Shown one piece after another: positions 63,077-64,000 of a stretch of DNA of 64,000 bases. The first letter of the stretch is position 1, and each line of letters begins with the position of its first letter. Below the pieces are notes generated by a model that had not been told where the DNA came from, ran no database searches, and was given only the letters and a program-made list of their open reading frames with translations. Source of the stretch: Temnothorax longispinosus (taxonomy: Eukaryota; Arthropoda; Insecta; Hymenoptera; Formicidae); the NCBI RefSeq assembly GCF_030848805.1, contig NC_092358.1, forward strand, positions 24,293,073 to 24,357,072, written 5' to 3'. The translations under genes and the position numbers were made by a program.

Positions 63077-63449
63077 GGAGCCGCGGCGAGCGGCGGAGCT
63101 GACCAGCAGCCGGCGTGACAGCCGGGAAAAAAGCGCGAATAACCGGTGTGAATTTCGAGAGTTCTGCGATCCGTTTAATTGCGAATTTGCGGAACGGAGA
63201 CGCATCGCATGCCGTAATGAGAGCAAAATCGAACGTTACCGAATATGAAATCATAGAAATGTTTCAAATTTATTCTGCTCCGATATTGAAATATCAGAAA
63301 TCTTGCATGAATAATTCTTTAATTATAAAATCGAAACATTTTCAAAATTCAACAAAATTGTAAACGCCGAAAGAGATAATTTACGATCCTCATATGTCGA
63401 TCTAGAATTAAAATAAACTATTATTCGTCATTGTTCTGTAATTTGCAGC
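63077..63449. other. Spacer with no recognised gene
   Basis: CpG-rich at first, then AT-rich, ending in a plausible splice acceptor (TGTAATTTGCAG) at 63448. Confidence 0.35.
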
Positions 63450-63614
63450 ATGGATTACGATAATGTCTTTCGGTGTTCCATGTCGTCGGTACACAAATGT
63501 GCCTGCAAGCAACAATGTTCTTTACGGGCATCATTAAAATTTTCTTCACGCGTCACAGAAAACGCGCGGAAAGCACAGCCCGTGCACAGAGATTACTCTC
63601 CTATTGCGTATTGA
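63450..63614 (+). CDS. Candidate 54-codon frame next to a splice acceptor
   Basis: An acceptor-like TTCTGTAATTTGCAG ends at 63448, and an ATG follows one base later. The frame starts MDYDNVFRCSMSSVHKCACK, continues QQCSLRASLKFSS, and ends with TGA at 63612-63614. It has four cysteines within the first 23 residues. The family is not recognised and there is no downstream polyadenylation or donor evidence. A chance frame is at least as likely. Confidence 0.12.
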   Translation: MDYDNVFRCSMSSVHKCACKQQCSLRASLKFSSRVTENARKAQPVHRDYSPIAY

Positions 63615-64000
63615 TATTGTACGACCAAATATCGATAGTGCATTTCCGCTTGCCGGAAATATTTCTCTCGGACCACAGTGATCGACAACAAAAATATGAG
63701 GACAGAGATAAAAGCACGCACGGGAATGCGCGGAAACGCAGGCAGTTTCGCTGGCGCGATATTTACGATGCTGCACGCAAACCTGACGAGCGCGTATGTC
63801 GTTAGTTCACATGGCTGACTTTCTGAACGGAATCTACATCAAATGCACCGCCTCTCTATGTTAGAATGCAAGAAAGAACAGTCGAATTAGAATGTAATGA
63901 GGCGAGTAACATAAATAATCCGGTGAGTTTGCTGATTTTGCGATACAAATGACTATGGAGATATAAACGCTATAGATCACTTCGCTGTTATTTTTGCGAA
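63615..64000. other. Right end of window, no recognised gene
   Basis: Mixed composition. A GTGAGTTT donor-like site lies at about 63922. Nothing conserved was seen before the window ends. Confidence 0.35.

Noticed and set aside
1..64000. tRNA, rRNA, known miRNA or CRISPR array
   Set aside because: Scanning by eye for tRNA B-box-like motifs, familiar insect miRNA seeds and regularly spaced repeats found nothing convincing. A covariance-model search would be decisive.

Overview
This is eukaryotic nuclear DNA, almost certainly from an insect and most likely a hymenopteran (ant-like). The evidence is intron-split conserved animal genes, AT-rich sequence interleaved with many CpG-rich blocks, long (GA)n/(CT)n microsatellites, and small inverted-repeat transposon relics. 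The species is not determinable from the sequence alone.

Only the first ~4 kb holds genes recognised with confidence. They are convergent. On the plus strand, positions 91-684 hold the last three exons of an ankyrin-repeat protein of the RFXANK/ANKRA2 family; its 5' part lies left of the window. On the minus strand, positions 4027-1303 hold a complete delta-COP (archain, ARCN1) gene for the COPI coat, with eight coding exons giving 515 residues. Its ATG sits alone in its coding exon. One intron carries a foldback inverted-repeat element.

From ~4.1 kb to the end (about 60 kb) no conserved protein was recognised. The stretch reads as a large intron or regulatory domain of a gene whose main exons lie outside, or as a gene desert. 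It contains (a) exon-like segments with strong splice sites and start codons at 6616-6813 and 32211-32456 on the plus strand, both ending in the same codon phase and so possibly alternative first exons of one gene reaching beyond the right edge; (b) a palindromic MITE dimer at 6938-7402 and a lone related copy at 7996-8225; (c) a promoter-like block at 23.5-24.0 kb with three full CRE sites, an RFX X-box and a CCAAT box, arranged like the vertebrate X-X2-Y module; (d) a 48-codon minus-strand reading frame at 29.8 kb with a signal-peptide-like start; (e) an acidic, three-periodic low-complexity tract at 49.7 kb; (f) a 19-bp-arm hairpin, a 22-bp perfect palindrome, and several tandem or dispersed repeats.

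Open reading frames of up to 239 codons elsewhere fall in CpG-rich or microsatellite sequence, have no recognisable domain, and were not called as genes. No tRNA, rRNA, CRISPR array or intact transposase was seen. Statements on the 60-kb region are mostly inference from splice signals and motifs, with low confidence.
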